DNA from: UBA3076 sp964646435 | GTDB lineage: Bacteria; Desulfobacterota; Dissulfuribacteria; Dissulfuribacterales; UBA3076 | Direction: 5' to 3' | Length of the DNA stretch: 13,285 bases | NCBI GenBank assembly: GCA_964646435.1 | Contig: CAZYEJ010000052.1 | Span: forward strand, 1 to 13,285 | Shown here: positions 1 to 7,546 of the stretch, piece by piece | Numbering within the stretch: the first letter of the stretch is position 1 | Layout: each line of letters starts with the position of its first letter | Position numbers and translations under genes: made by a program | The notes under the pieces: model-generated | Databases searched by the model: none | Told to the model about the DNA's origin: nothing | What the model saw: only the letters and a program-made list of their open reading frames with translations

Positions 1-79
1 TAGTACGGTGTTAGCGAAAGTAACTATATGCAAGAACCTAACCGGAAACTACTGGTTGAAATCATAAGAGTAGGATTCA

Positions 80-1159
80 ATGAAACCCAAGATTAGACAT
101 GTATTAATCCAAGGCCTATTCATAATAAATTTTTTACTTGTCTTTGGACTATTCAATAGCAATGCATCATCAGATATTCCAAGGAGGGTTTTTATTCTGC
201 ACAGTTATGAGGCCGGCCATATCTGCGGCCAACCGCAACATGACGGTGTTATTGCAGCGCTGAAAAAGGCCGGATTCAATAAAAAAGAAGGTCTTGAAAT
301 CGAAGCGTACTATATGGACACCAAACGAAAAAATAACACTCCGAAACTCATGATGGTGCAGGCTCGCAAAGCTTTGAGAAAAATCCGTTCTTTTAGTCCG
401 CAGGTACTTGTAACGTTAGATGATAATGCCTTTCGCACCGTTGCCTTAGATCTGGTCGATTCACCAGTTTCTATAGTTTTCTCAGGAATGAACAGTCAGC
501 CGGAACACTACAACCTAATTAAACCTTGCATCGATTCCAGGTCACATCCAGGTCACAATATCACCGGTATCTATGAAAAACTTCATATTGTTGATGCCAT
601 CCGAGTCCACGCAAAGCTCTTTCCAGGTCTAAAAAAGATCAGGATATTTGTGGATCCATCCCGAACTGGTCAGGCAATCTCAAAACAGATTAAGATCGAG
701 ATCAAAGAAGGATCAATTGCCTGTGACTGGGAAATGAAAATAACAAGGAACTGGGAAGAGTATAAAACAGAGATTTGCGCAACAAACATGGATTCAGATG
801 TGGGTGCCATTTATCCTGCGGCCCTCCTGCTTAAAGACTGTAAAGGAAAGACCTATACAGCCCCGGAAATCTTTGCCTGGACTGTTCAAAACTCAAAAAA
901 ACCTGAAATAGCCCTTAATTATGCATTTACCTATTTGGGCCTGTTTGGAGGGGCGGCTGTGGATTTTTACTCCATGGGTTGCCAGGCTGGTCAAATGGTG
1001 GCCAGGATTCTCAGGGGAGAAGATCCAGGCAATATACCTATAGAAGAAGCCCGGAGATATGCCTTGGTATTCAATGTGAAAAGGGCTGAACAACTGGGCA
1101 TCAGAATCCCTCCGGATATTCTCATGGCCGCAGACGAGGTGGTTTTAGACAGTCCGTAG
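80..1159 (+). CDS. Periplasmic ABC-type substrate-binding-like protein (ABC_sub_bind family), probable sensor partner
   Basis: A 359-residue secreted protein. Residues 1-29 form a signal peptide (basic start KPKIRH, hydrophobic stretch to about residue 25, likely cut after SNA at 29). The mature part begins with a strand reading VFILHSY (37-43), carries MDTKR (79-83) and VTLDDNAF (111-118), and has the two-lobed alternation expected of the ABC_sub_bind (PF04392-like) group of periplasmic binding proteins. The ATG is preceded by AGGA at 72-75. No permease or ATPase gene is nearby. The next gene, 14 bases downstream on the same strand, is a membrane histidine kinase, so I infer that this protein presents a ligand to that kinase rather than feeding a transporter. 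It has six cysteines, which is many for a periplasmic protein. The ligand cannot be read from the sequence. Family assignment is fairly sure; the sensing role is inferred. Confidence 0.8.
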   Translation: MKPKIRHVLIQGLFIINFLLVFGLFNSNASSDIPRRVFILHSYEAGHICGQPQHDGVIAALKKAGFNKKEGLEIEAYYMDTKRKNNTPKLMMVQARKALRKIRSFSPQVLVTLDDNAFRTVALDLVDSPVSIVFSGMNSQPEHYNLIKPCIDSRSHPGHNITGIYEKLHIVDAIRVHAKLFPGLKKIRIFVDPSRTGQAISKQIKIEIKEGSIACDWEMKITRNWEEYKTEICATNMDSDVGAIYPAALLLKDCKGKTYTAPEIFAWTVQNSKKPEIALNYAFTYLGLFGGAAVDFYSMGCQAGQMVARILRGEDPGNIPIEEARRYALVFNVKRAEQLGIRIPPDILMAADEVVLDSP

Positions 1160-1162
1160 CTC

Positions 1163-1168
1163 AGGGAG
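1163..1168 (+). promoter_or_regulatory. Ribosome binding site deciding a GTG start for the sensor kinase
   Basis: AGGGAG lies five bases before GTG at 1174. It supports GTG as the start, with the first transmembrane helix following at about residue 10. It sits in the 14-base gap after the upstream stop, consistent with one operon. Confidence 0.7.
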
Positions 1169-1173
1169 ACTAA

Positions 1174-3774
1174 GTGGCTTCAAAGAAAAGATTTTCAAGG
1201 TTTATTGTCTGGATCCTGGTTATTTTTCAAGGGGTATCCCTCACCCTGGTCGTGGGTATCCTTTACGCTACACTCAGCAATAGCATGGACCATGAGTTTT
1301 ACAATAAGCTCCAGGTACAGGAAAGAGAAGTGAGCATGGCCCTCAGCGATCGCTTTAACCATTTGGAAACGCGCATTCGGGAAATCAGCTTGAACAATGC
1401 TGTTCGGGTAAGCCTGATGCTTGGAATGAAAAACCAGATTCTGGAACTTATGGTAAGGCAATACCCGTTTGCCAATGGGGCTTTCTTTTTTGTCCAAGAA
1501 GAGGGGAGCTCTACGTTTATCCCGGAATTGCCGGGGAGCTTGATGGCCTTGAAACCATATTTGCAAAAACTTTGTCAGAAAAAGGATTTGCAAAAAATCA
1601 AATGCCAGGATTTCGGAGATGGTCTGTTTTTCTCGCTTTTTTCCATTCCCATCTACAGAAAAGACGATTGTCTGGGCACGGCCTATGTCTTGTATGACCT
1701 GTCCCAGGATATGCATTTCTTGCAACGAATCTTCGGAAAATCCCACGCCAAATTGCTTATTCAGACTTCAGGGCATCTTGTGGATATACGTACAGGCCGG
1801 AGCAGAACTCTCCCTGAAGGAATTCTGGATCTCACAGCCAAAGGATCTGATCATCTCCTGGCAGACCTGCTTCCTGGCGAGAATCTTATTCCTTCGGGAA
1901 TATTTCCCGGCCTTTTTTATGCGGCTTCCTCCGAACCCCTCCAAAAAGAAAAATCATCTCTGATCTTTAGACTTATTTTTCTCTGCGTTGCGATTTTTCT
2001 TTTGACCCTTCTGGTCTCCTTCCTGATCGCCCGAAAGGTGAGTAATCCTCTTGAGAGTATGGCCAATCAAGCTTTGGAGATCGCCAGAGAACCTTCAAGC
2101 CCTTGTCTACAGCTTCAAGAGGGAAAACTTGAGTATGTTGAGTTCCATAACCTGGCCAATGCATTCAATCAAGTCCTGATAAGCCTTTTGGAGACCCAGA
2201 AGAAATTGCAAAAAAGGGCAAAGGAACTTGATGCCTCGGAAAAGAGATACCGAAGCCTTGTAGAAACAAGCCCCATCGGGATTTTGTCCACGGATAAGGA
2301 CTGGAAGATCATTTTTGCCAATCAGACCTTGGAAGAAATTACGGATTACAGCCAGGCGGAACTTTGTTCAATGAATTTCTGGGACATGGTCAGCGCGGAT
2401 GAACAGGACAAACAGGACAGGATGCGCCAAGCAGGAGAGAACTATCTAAGGCAAGACACGCAGAAAGGCTGGGAGATCCATTGGATCCGTAAAGATGGCC
2501 GGCCCGTCTGTGTAGAGCTCCGGGCTACACGAATCGAGGAAGTAGGCAAACAGGCAATCCTGGTAAATGTAATGGATGTCACGGAGCAAAAGCGGGCACG
2601 GGAAGAAAAAAAGGAACTCCAAACCCAACTCCAAAATGCACAAAAGATGGAGGCCATCGGAACTCTGGCCGGTGGTATTGCCCACGATTTCAACAACATT
2701 CTCCTTCCTATCATCGGATATACTGAGATGGCTATAACCGATGTGCCTCAAGGCAGCCTGATCCGAAAAAACCTGGGAGAAGTCCTCAAGGCAGCGGAAC
2801 TCGCAAAGGGTCTGGTCCAGCAAATTCTTACATTCAGCCGTCAGAGTGAAAAGGAACGTAAGCCACTAAAGATTCAACCCATTATAAAGGAGTCGCTCAA
2901 ACTGCTGAGGGCATCATTGCCTACCACCATTGAAATTCGTCAGAACATAGACAACAAGTGCGGGGTCATCCTGGCCGACCCCACACAGATCTATCAGGTG
3001 ATGATGAATCTCTGTACCAACGCCTATCATGCCATGCGCGAAAAAGGCGGGATATTGGAAGTGACCCTGACGGAGGTGGATATTGATTCTCCTGAGTTAC
3101 CCTCCAATCTGGATCTGAACCCGGGACCGTACCTGAATCTTGCCATAAGTGATACGGGCCATGGCATGGACCGCACTGTCGTGGAACGGATCTTTGACCC
3201 TTATTTCACCACCAAGGGCCCGGGTGAGGGTACAGGGCTGGGTCTTTCCGTGATACACGGAATTGTCAGGAGCCATGGTGGATATATCACTGTTTATAGT
3301 GAGCCTGGTGAGGGGACTACATTCCACATCTATCTGCCCCGAATTGAAGTCAGTGCAAAAGTACCTGAAACCATTTCCATCGAGCCGGCACCAAAGGGCA
3401 AAGAATATATCCTGTTCGTGGATGACGATGAGCAGATCGTTAATGTGGTGCAACAGATTTTAGAGCGACTCGGCTACCATGTTGCGGTGCGCACAAGCAG
3501 CGTTGAGGCCCTGGAGGCATTCCGGGCGCAACCGGAAAAGTTTGATCTGGTGATAACCGACCTGACCATGCCGAATATGATAGGCACAGAGTTGGCTAAG
3601 AGGCTCATTGATATTAGGCCCAACATCCCGATTATCCTTTGTACCGGATTCAGCGAGGCAATTTCGGGAAAAAAGGCCAAGGCGATCGGCATTCGGGAGT
3701 ATCTCATGAAGCCTATTGCGATACATGATCTCGCCACGACCATCCGGAAAGCGCTGAATAAAGACAGCGGTTGA
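1174..3774 (+). CDS. Membrane hybrid sensor histidine kinase with HAMP, PAS and C-terminal receiver domain
   Basis: An 866-residue inner-membrane signalling kinase. Visible order: TM1 (about 10-32), an extracytoplasmic sensor region (about 33-261, possibly Cache-like), TM2 (about 262-286), HAMP (about 287-345), PAS (about 357-472), and a HisKA domain with the phospho-accepting His504 in GGIAHDFNN. The HATPase_c domain has N-box NLCTNA (Asn616), G1 box DTGHGM (660-665) and G2 box GEGTGLGLS (684-692). The receiver domain starts at about 744, with acidic pocket DDD (750-752), phospho-acceptor Asp796, Thr824 and Lys846. All catalytic residues are present, so the protein should autophosphorylate and pass phosphate to its own receiver. 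There is no HPt domain, DNA-binding domain or separate response regulator in the window, so the output is unknown. The secreted binding protein upstream is the likely ligand-sensing partner. Domain calls are strong; the signal and the sensor fold are not resolved. Confidence 0.93.
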   Translation: MASKKRFSRFIVWILVIFQGVSLTLVVGILYATLSNSMDHEFYNKLQVQEREVSMALSDRFNHLETRIREISLNNAVRVSLMLGMKNQILELMVRQYPFANGAFFFVQEEGSSTFIPELPGSLMALKPYLQKLCQKKDLQKIKCQDFGDGLFFSLFSIPIYRKDDCLGTAYVLYDLSQDMHFLQRIFGKSHAKLLIQTSGHLVDIRTGRSRTLPEGILDLTAKGSDHLLADLLPGENLIPSGIFPGLFYAASSEPLQKEKSSLIFRLIFLCVAIFLLTLLVSFLIARKVSNPLESMANQALEIAREPSSPCLQLQEGKLEYVEFHNLANAFNQVLISLLETQKKLQKRAKELDASEKRYRSLVETSPIGILSTDKDWKIIFANQTLEEITDYSQAELCSMNFWDMVSADEQDKQDRMRQAGENYLRQDTQKGWEIHWIRKDGRPVCVELRATRIEEVGKQAILVNVMDVTEQKRAREEKKELQTQLQNAQKMEAIGTLAGGIAHDFNNILLPIIGYTEMAITDVPQGSLIRKNLGEVLKAAELAKGLVQQILTFSRQSEKERKPLKIQPIIKESLKLLRASLPTTIEIRQNIDNKCGVILADPTQIYQVMMNLCTNAYHAMREKGGILEVTLTEVDIDSPELPSNLDLNPGPYLNLAISDTGHGMDRTVVERIFDPYFTTKGPGEGTGLGLSVIHGIVRSHGGYITVYSEPGEGTTFHIYLPRIEVSAKVPETISIEPAPKGKEYILFVDDDEQIVNVVQQILERLGYHVAVRTSSVEALEAFRAQPEKFDLVITDLTMPNMIGTELAKRLIDIRPNIPIILCTGFSEAISGKKAKAIGIREYLMKPIAIHDLATTIRKALNKDSG

Positions 3775-3784
3775 AAAAAATCGC

Positions 3785-5428
3785 TCATGCAGATACAGGG
3801 CACGGTTCCAGGTCGGTGTTAGAACTCACTCGGACAGGCTTCACATGGGTAATCCTGTTCTTTTTGGAAGACATGATTCCATTGAATTTATAAACAAAAT
3901 AAATTTCGTCCAGCAATATTCCCACAAAAAATGCAATAGAAGCCCAGAATCCAATATAAACTATATCAGCCTGGAAAGAAATGCAGTTGATCCATAAGAA
4001 GATATTGGGTGTAGAATGTGTTATATAAATGTCGGTAGCGTGTGGGGTATCTTTTTTACTAAATTTACTTGCAGAGTAGGCAAAAACTTTAATTAATAAA
4101 AGCATTGAACACACTGTTATCCCTTGCGTAAGAAAGAGAGTTGAATTTCCCAAATTTCCTAATATTAGATCAAATATGTTGGTCGGAGTAAAACGGTATG
4201 TGCTTAAAAAAGATACCAGGATGACTGAAAGTACGCCGAGCCATTTCCAGTGTTCGGCAAATTTACTACTCTCAACCGGCTTCCTTATCCGGATAGATTG
4301 AGCTATACATGTAGGCACAATCATGGAAATAATCATAACAGCAAGAAAAGGCATAAATAAAGTATAGAATGAAATGTCACTAAAACACAAGAGTCCAGCT
4401 ATAACCAAAGGAGACACAAGAGAGAGCAAAAAAGTTTTTTCAATAGCTAAGTATAAACTCCCGCCCCAAAGCAGAGAGAGCATAGGCGCTGTAAATGCCG
4501 GTGGCATAAGAAAAAGCATTACCAAATTTGATGCTACATTATCTTTCATTAATAGAAACAAACTTCCGGCTAAGGCAAACTTTAAGCACCAAAGAACCAA
4601 AAATCGCTTTTTCAAACTAAAAGAATTCATTATAGAATTTGTATTTAAGCAAAGTGTAATAAAGAAAGTACTAACACCAAGAAGTATGCTTGTTATTATC
4701 AAAAAAGCAAAACTATTTAATGGAAGGCCAAAGGCAGATTTTGCTAAAATGCCAAAAAAGGCGGCTGCTATGATTATCCAGGAAGAATAATAAGTAAGAC
4801 GATCGGAAATCTCTTTTAAGAGCTTTGATTCAGACTTTATATAACCTACTAAATCCTTTTCACTCATTGGTTTGGCATTTGGAAGACGAAAATCAAAGTA
4901 ATCATCCACCTTAAGCTTAGCTAAAATCAAGGCAAACATCTCAATAATATACTTATGACATACAACCAGAATTGATTTCCCTGAATTAACTTTTGGGAGT
5001 AATACCTCGTAATAGTATTTGCGAACTCTCCTATACATATTATTAAAAGTCTCTCCAGAGTCTGGAAATTCAAGTGGAGAATGGAGTTTTCTTTCATAAG
5101 CCTTGTAACCGAAGGATTTTTTGAGTAAATTTTTATTCATTTTTGCAAATATACCAAAGTCTCTTTCTCTTACTTCCGGAGATTCGATAAACGGGATGTT
5201 TTCCTGTCCTGATTCTCTTAATGCAAATAAGGCCGTTATTTTGGTTCGAGTAAGATCGGAAGTGTGAACTTCGTCAAACTTAAGTCCCTTTTTCAGTATC
5301 ATTCGTCCTGCTTCTTTTGCTTGCCTCTTCCCAAGCTTAGAGAGCGGGACATCAATACCTCCGGCAAGGTAGTTTTGCTCATTTGCAAGGGTCTCTCCAT
5401 GTCTTATGAAATATATTGAGCCTTTCAT
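3785..5428 (-). CDS. Fusion protein: histidine phosphatase domain plus polytopic membrane domain (BASS-like in part)
   Basis: A 547-residue protein of two halves. Residues 1-195 are a histidine phosphatase (phosphoglycerate-mutase-like) domain with a full catalytic set: Arg9-His10-Gly11 in RHGET, Arg61 in TSDLTRT, Glu88 in RERDFG, and His158 in VVCHKY. The usual Gly after the second His is replaced by Lys. Residues about 215-512 contain about nine hydrophobic segments (near 215-234, 240-262, 274-294, 299-322, 326-349, 354-375, 396-412, 429-451, 488-512). The stretch 304-340, including MPPAFTAPMLSLLWGG and LAIEKT followed by LVSPL, resembles the Pro/Gly-rich crossing helix of BASS/ACR3/AEC-type transporters; this likeness is remote and by eye. 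The start is supported by AAGGA nine bases upstream. The gene is more AT-rich than its neighbours and stands alone, converging on the kinase gene with 10 bases between stops. I infer a membrane-tethered phosphatase or a phosphatase-regulated transporter. Substrate and direction of transport are unknown. Confidence 0.85.
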   Translation of the reverse strand: MKGSIYFIRHGETLANEQNYLAGGIDVPLSKLGKRQAKEAGRMILKKGLKFDEVHTSDLTRTKITALFALRESGQENIPFIESPEVRERDFGIFAKMNKNLLKKSFGYKAYERKLHSPLEFPDSGETFNNMYRRVRKYYYEVLLPKVNSGKSILVVCHKYIIEMFALILAKLKVDDYFDFRLPNAKPMSEKDLVGYIKSESKLLKEISDRLTYYSSWIIIAAAFFGILAKSAFGLPLNSFAFLIITSILLGVSTFFITLCLNTNSIMNSFSLKKRFLVLWCLKFALAGSLFLLMKDNVASNLVMLFLMPPAFTAPMLSLLWGGSLYLAIEKTFLLSLVSPLVIAGLLCFSDISFYTLFMPFLAVMIISMIVPTCIAQSIRIRKPVESSKFAEHWKWLGVLSVILVSFLSTYRFTPTNIFDLILGNLGNSTLFLTQGITVCSMLLLIKVFAYSASKFSKKDTPHATDIYITHSTPNIFLWINCISFQADIVYIGFWASIAFFVGILLDEIYFVYKFNGIMSSKKNRITHVKPVRVSSNTDLEPCPVSA

Positions 5429-5437
5429 TGCACCACA

Positions 5438-5442
5438 TCCTT
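5438..5442 (-). promoter_or_regulatory. Ribosome binding site of the phosphatase-membrane fusion gene
   Basis: On the minus strand AAGGA lies nine bases upstream of the ATG at 5428. It supports that start, which is also the natural N-terminus of the histidine phosphatase fold (MKGSIYFIRHGET). Confidence 0.65.
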
Positions 5443-5467
5443 TTTAATTTTTTTAAATATTTGGGGG

Positions 5468-5496
5468 AGGTTAGGAACAAGAACTTAAAACAGCAA
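5468..5496 (-). promoter_or_regulatory. Possible sigma70-like promoter of the phosphatase-membrane fusion gene
   Basis: Minus-strand TTGCTG (5496-5491) and TAACCT (5473-5468) are 17 bases apart and would give a short leader before the ATG at 5428. Neither hexamer is a full consensus match, so this is a weak candidate. Confidence 0.25.
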
Positions 5497-5512
5497 TGAA
5501 TGTGCCAGCTCT

Positions 5513-5526
5513 CGTGTCCGGATACG
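5513..5526. promoter_or_regulatory. Operator-like near-palindrome
   Basis: CGTGTCCGGATACG is a 14-base dyad around TCCGGA with a single mismatched pair. It lies about 85 bases upstream of the fusion-gene start and just upstream of its candidate -35 hexamer, a position that would suit a regulator site. No second copy was noticed here and no cognate regulator gene is in the window. Confidence 0.3.
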
Positions 5527-5576
5527 CAGACATGGGGCGTTTAAAATATATTGGAATATCAGATAATTAAATATTT

Positions 5577-5638
5577 TCAATAAGTCCGGGCAAATCATAT
5601 TTTGCGACTATCCAGTGACTGGTACCCAGACTTATTGA
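5577..5638. repeat. 14-base imperfect inverted repeat enclosing two small hairpins
   Basis: The left arm 5577-5590 (TCAATAAGTCCGGG) and the right arm 5625-5638 (CCCAGACTTATTGA) pair at 13 of 14 positions. As RNA on the plus strand the odd pair is C-A. The 34 bases between them hold two further dyads: GCAAA 5590-5594 with TTTGC 5601-5605, and CCAG 5612-5615 with CTGG 5619-5622. The whole could fold as a three-way junction. There is no directly adjacent T-run of the kind expected for an intrinsic terminator, although a T-rich stretch begins about nine bases further on. It could be a structured RNA, a protein-binding cruciform or a small palindromic element. Confidence 0.6.
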
Positions 5639-5669
5639 GAAACTACATTTTTCTTTAAAAAATTTTAAT

Positions 5670-5742
5670 AGCAGAACATCCTGCTTGTCAGGGCGACAGA
5701 CCGATAATCATTTAACTAATAGCTAACCGCTAAAGGCTAGTT
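5670..5742. other. Series of small hairpins upstream of recJ
   Basis: Three short dyads follow the larger inverted repeat: AGCAG/CTGCT (5670-5674 with 5681-5685), TGTC/GACA (5686-5689 with 5695-5698), and AGCTAACC/GGCTAGTT (5721-5728 with 5735-5742, with one mismatch and one G-T pair). Individually each is weak. Together with 5577-5638 they give an unusually structured 165-base block. Confidence 0.3.
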
Positions 5743-5767
5743 GCTCAATTTAAGCATAAGGAACAAA

Positions 5768-5796
5768 TTGACAGTCCCCTGAGGTCTGATTAGGCT
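5768..5796 (+). promoter_or_regulatory. Possible promoter of recJ-smc
   Basis: A consensus TTGACA lies at 5768-5773. Seventeen bases downstream is TAGGCT (5791-5796), a poor -10. If real, transcription would begin almost at the recJ ATG (5804), giving a nearly leaderless message, in keeping with the lack of a clear Shine-Dalgarno there. A promoter further upstream in the structured block is equally possible. Confidence 0.25.
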
Positions 5797-5803
5797 CCTG
5801 ACC

Positions 5804-7543
5804 ATGAGTTCTGTGATCCTTGAACAGCCGTGGGATTTTGCATCCCTGAATACGTTGGCAATTGAGGAACTCGCCAGGAAGTCAGGGATCCCGGACATTA
5901 TTGCCAAATTTCTGTATCAACGTGGGATAAGTACGCCGGAGGCCGTTGCTCAACACCTCACCCCTGCGTTGAAATCTCTCAGCGATCCCTGGAAGATGAT
6001 GGATATGGACAGGGCGGTTGACCGGCTGGTCAAGGCAGTAGCTCAGAGGGAGCAGGTGGCCGTGTTCGGTGATTACGATGTCGATGGCGTAACCTCCGCA
6101 GCCTTAGTCTTTGGATTTCTTGAGGGGCTTGGACTGAAGGTGATAGTCTATATCCCCCACCGGGAGCACGAGGGCTATGGACTTAGTGCGGAAGGGTTGA
6201 GAAATCTCGCATCCAGAGGCTGCAAGCTTTTGATTACAGTTGATTGCGGCATATCGGATAATGAAGAAGTCGCCCTGGCGGGGGAACTTGGGATGGATGT
6301 CATTATCACCGACCACCACGAACCTCCTGATTCCCTTCCCAAGGCACTAGCAGTGCTAAATCCCAAGCGTTCTGATTGCCCCTTTGCTTTCAAAGAACTT
6401 GCCGGCGTAGGTGTGGCCTTCAATCTTGTCAGGGCCTTAAGACATCGTCTTTATGAGCTTGGGCATTGGAACGCTGGTCAGGTGCCCAATCTTAAGAAAT
6501 ATTTAGATTTTGTAGCCCTGGGGACTGTGGCGGATGTGGTTCCGCTATTGGGGGACAATCGCATACTGGTCCGGGCGGGACTTGAGGTGCTTGATAGATG
6601 TGACAGGCCGGGGATCAAGGCATTAAAGGCATTATGTTCTCTGGATTCCGGTATTACCTCCACGGATATCGCCTTCCGCCTTGCTCCACGAATAAATGCC
6701 GCAGGGCGGATGGCTCATGCGGATAAAGCTTTCAGGTTGCTCGTCACAGACGATGAGTCAGAGGCGAAGCAGCTTGCCGACGAATTGCAACTGCTCAATC
6801 AGGAGCGCCAGGCGGAACAAAAGCATATATTTAATGAAGCATTAGATAAAATCCGATCTCTTGAAAAGCAGCCCGCCTATGTCTTGTCGAGCCCTGAATG
6901 GAAAAGAGGCATTATAGGTATAGTTGCATCCAGACTGGTAGAGCAATTCCATAGGCCTGTGATTCTTCTTGCGCTGGACGGAGATGAGGCACAAGGTTCG
7001 GGCCGAAGTCCTGAAGGAATCAATCTCTATGAGTCTCTTTGTGTCTGTTCCGGCCACCTTAGTTCCTTTGGCGGACACAAGGCTGCTGCCGGGATGAGGT
7101 TGCCATCCGATTCAGTAGAAGGATTCTGCATGGCCTTTCAAAAAGTCGTGGCCTCGGTTCTGGAACAAAACGACTTCTCTCCCAGGCTTATGGTTGATTG
7201 CACTGCCGGTATTGATGAGCTCATTGATCCTGGCTTTTCCAGATTCTATGAGCATCTGGAGCCCTTTGGTGCGGGTTACCCGGCCCCTCTGTTTGCAGTT
7301 CGGGATTTTTCGGTCTGTCAGTCAAGAGTTGTTGGAAATGGCCACTTAAAACTCTCTCTCATATCCCGGACCGGTTTGAAAAATGAGCATATTAAAGGAA
7401 AAGTGGATCTGGTGGGATGGGGACACGGAGATAAGCTAGGTCTTCCATGGGAGGAGCTTGAGCTTGCCTGCATGCCTTGTATCAATGTATGGCAAGGGCG
7501 AAAGCAACTCGAACTAAGACTTAAAGATATCCGGTACAGATAG
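5804..7543 (+). CDS. recJ: Single-stranded-DNA-specific exonuclease RecJ
   Basis: A 579-residue cytoplasmic 5'-to-3' single-strand DNA exonuclease, used in recombination and repair (RecF pathway, mismatch and base-excision repair). It has the usual length of the family. DHH phosphoesterase motifs are intact: GDYDVDG (89-95, metal-binding Asp90/92/94), VDCGI (146-150), the name-giving DHH (170-172), and GTVADVVPL (240-248) with Asp244. The DHHA1 part carries GSGRS (398-402) and GGHKAAAG (423-430). The remainder to 579 is the C-terminal OB-fold-like region. The start fits the family: about 85 residues precede motif I, as normal. Only a weak AGG lies ahead of the ATG. smc begins 3 bases after the stop, so the two are almost certainly co-transcribed. 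Confidence 0.97.
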   Translation: MSSVILEQPWDFASLNTLAIEELARKSGIPDIIAKFLYQRGISTPEAVAQHLTPALKSLSDPWKMMDMDRAVDRLVKAVAQREQVAVFGDYDVDGVTSAALVFGFLEGLGLKVIVYIPHREHEGYGLSAEGLRNLASRGCKLLITVDCGISDNEEVALAGELGMDVIITDHHEPPDSLPKALAVLNPKRSDCPFAFKELAGVGVAFNLVRALRHRLYELGHWNAGQVPNLKKYLDFVALGTVADVVPLLGDNRILVRAGLEVLDRCDRPGIKALKALCSLDSGITSTDIAFRLAPRINAAGRMAHADKAFRLLVTDDESEAKQLADELQLLNQERQAEQKHIFNEALDKIRSLEKQPAYVLSSPEWKRGIIGIVASRLVEQFHRPVILLALDGDEAQGSGRSPEGINLYESLCVCSGHLSSFGGHKAAAGMRLPSDSVEGFCMAFQKVVASVLEQNDFSPRLMVDCTAGIDELIDPGFSRFYEHLEPFGAGYPAPLFAVRDFSVCQSRVVGNGHLKLSLISRTGLKNEHIKGKVDLVGWGHGDKLGLPWEELELACMPCINVWQGRKQLELRLKDIRYR

Positions 7544-7546
7544 CTC

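Larger units (their letters stand above)
5429..5803. other. Divergent intergenic region with several inverted repeats, no gene
   Basis: This stretch lies between the leftward phosphatase-fusion gene and rightward recJ. I see no coding sequence in it. It is AT-rich and contains a near-palindrome at 5513-5526, a 14-base imperfect inverted repeat with inner hairpins at 5577-5638, small hairpins at 5670-5698 and 5721-5742, and promoter-like hexamers for both flanking genes. The density of dyad symmetry suggests a regulatory region, a small RNA, or the remnant of a short palindromic mobile element. These are inferences. Confidence 0.6.

Noticed and set aside
1195..1746. Minus-strand open frame of 183 codons opposite the kinase sensor region
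   Set aside because: It is contained in a well-supported kinase gene and has no own start context or family motif.
3772..3790. Terminator between the convergent kinase and fusion genes
   Set aside because: Only 10 bases separate the stops. There is an A-run but no stem-loop, so a terminator cannot be supported.
4374..4790. Plus-strand open frame of 138 codons inside the phosphatase-membrane gene
   Set aside because: It lies wholly opposite a continuous membrane-protein frame. Its Lys/Ile-rich translation is what an AT-rich antisense frame gives, and there is no ribosome-binding site or recognisable motif.
5577..5640. Intrinsic terminator at the inverted repeat
   Set aside because: The strong stem is not immediately followed by a T-run on either strand, and neither flanking gene reads into it.
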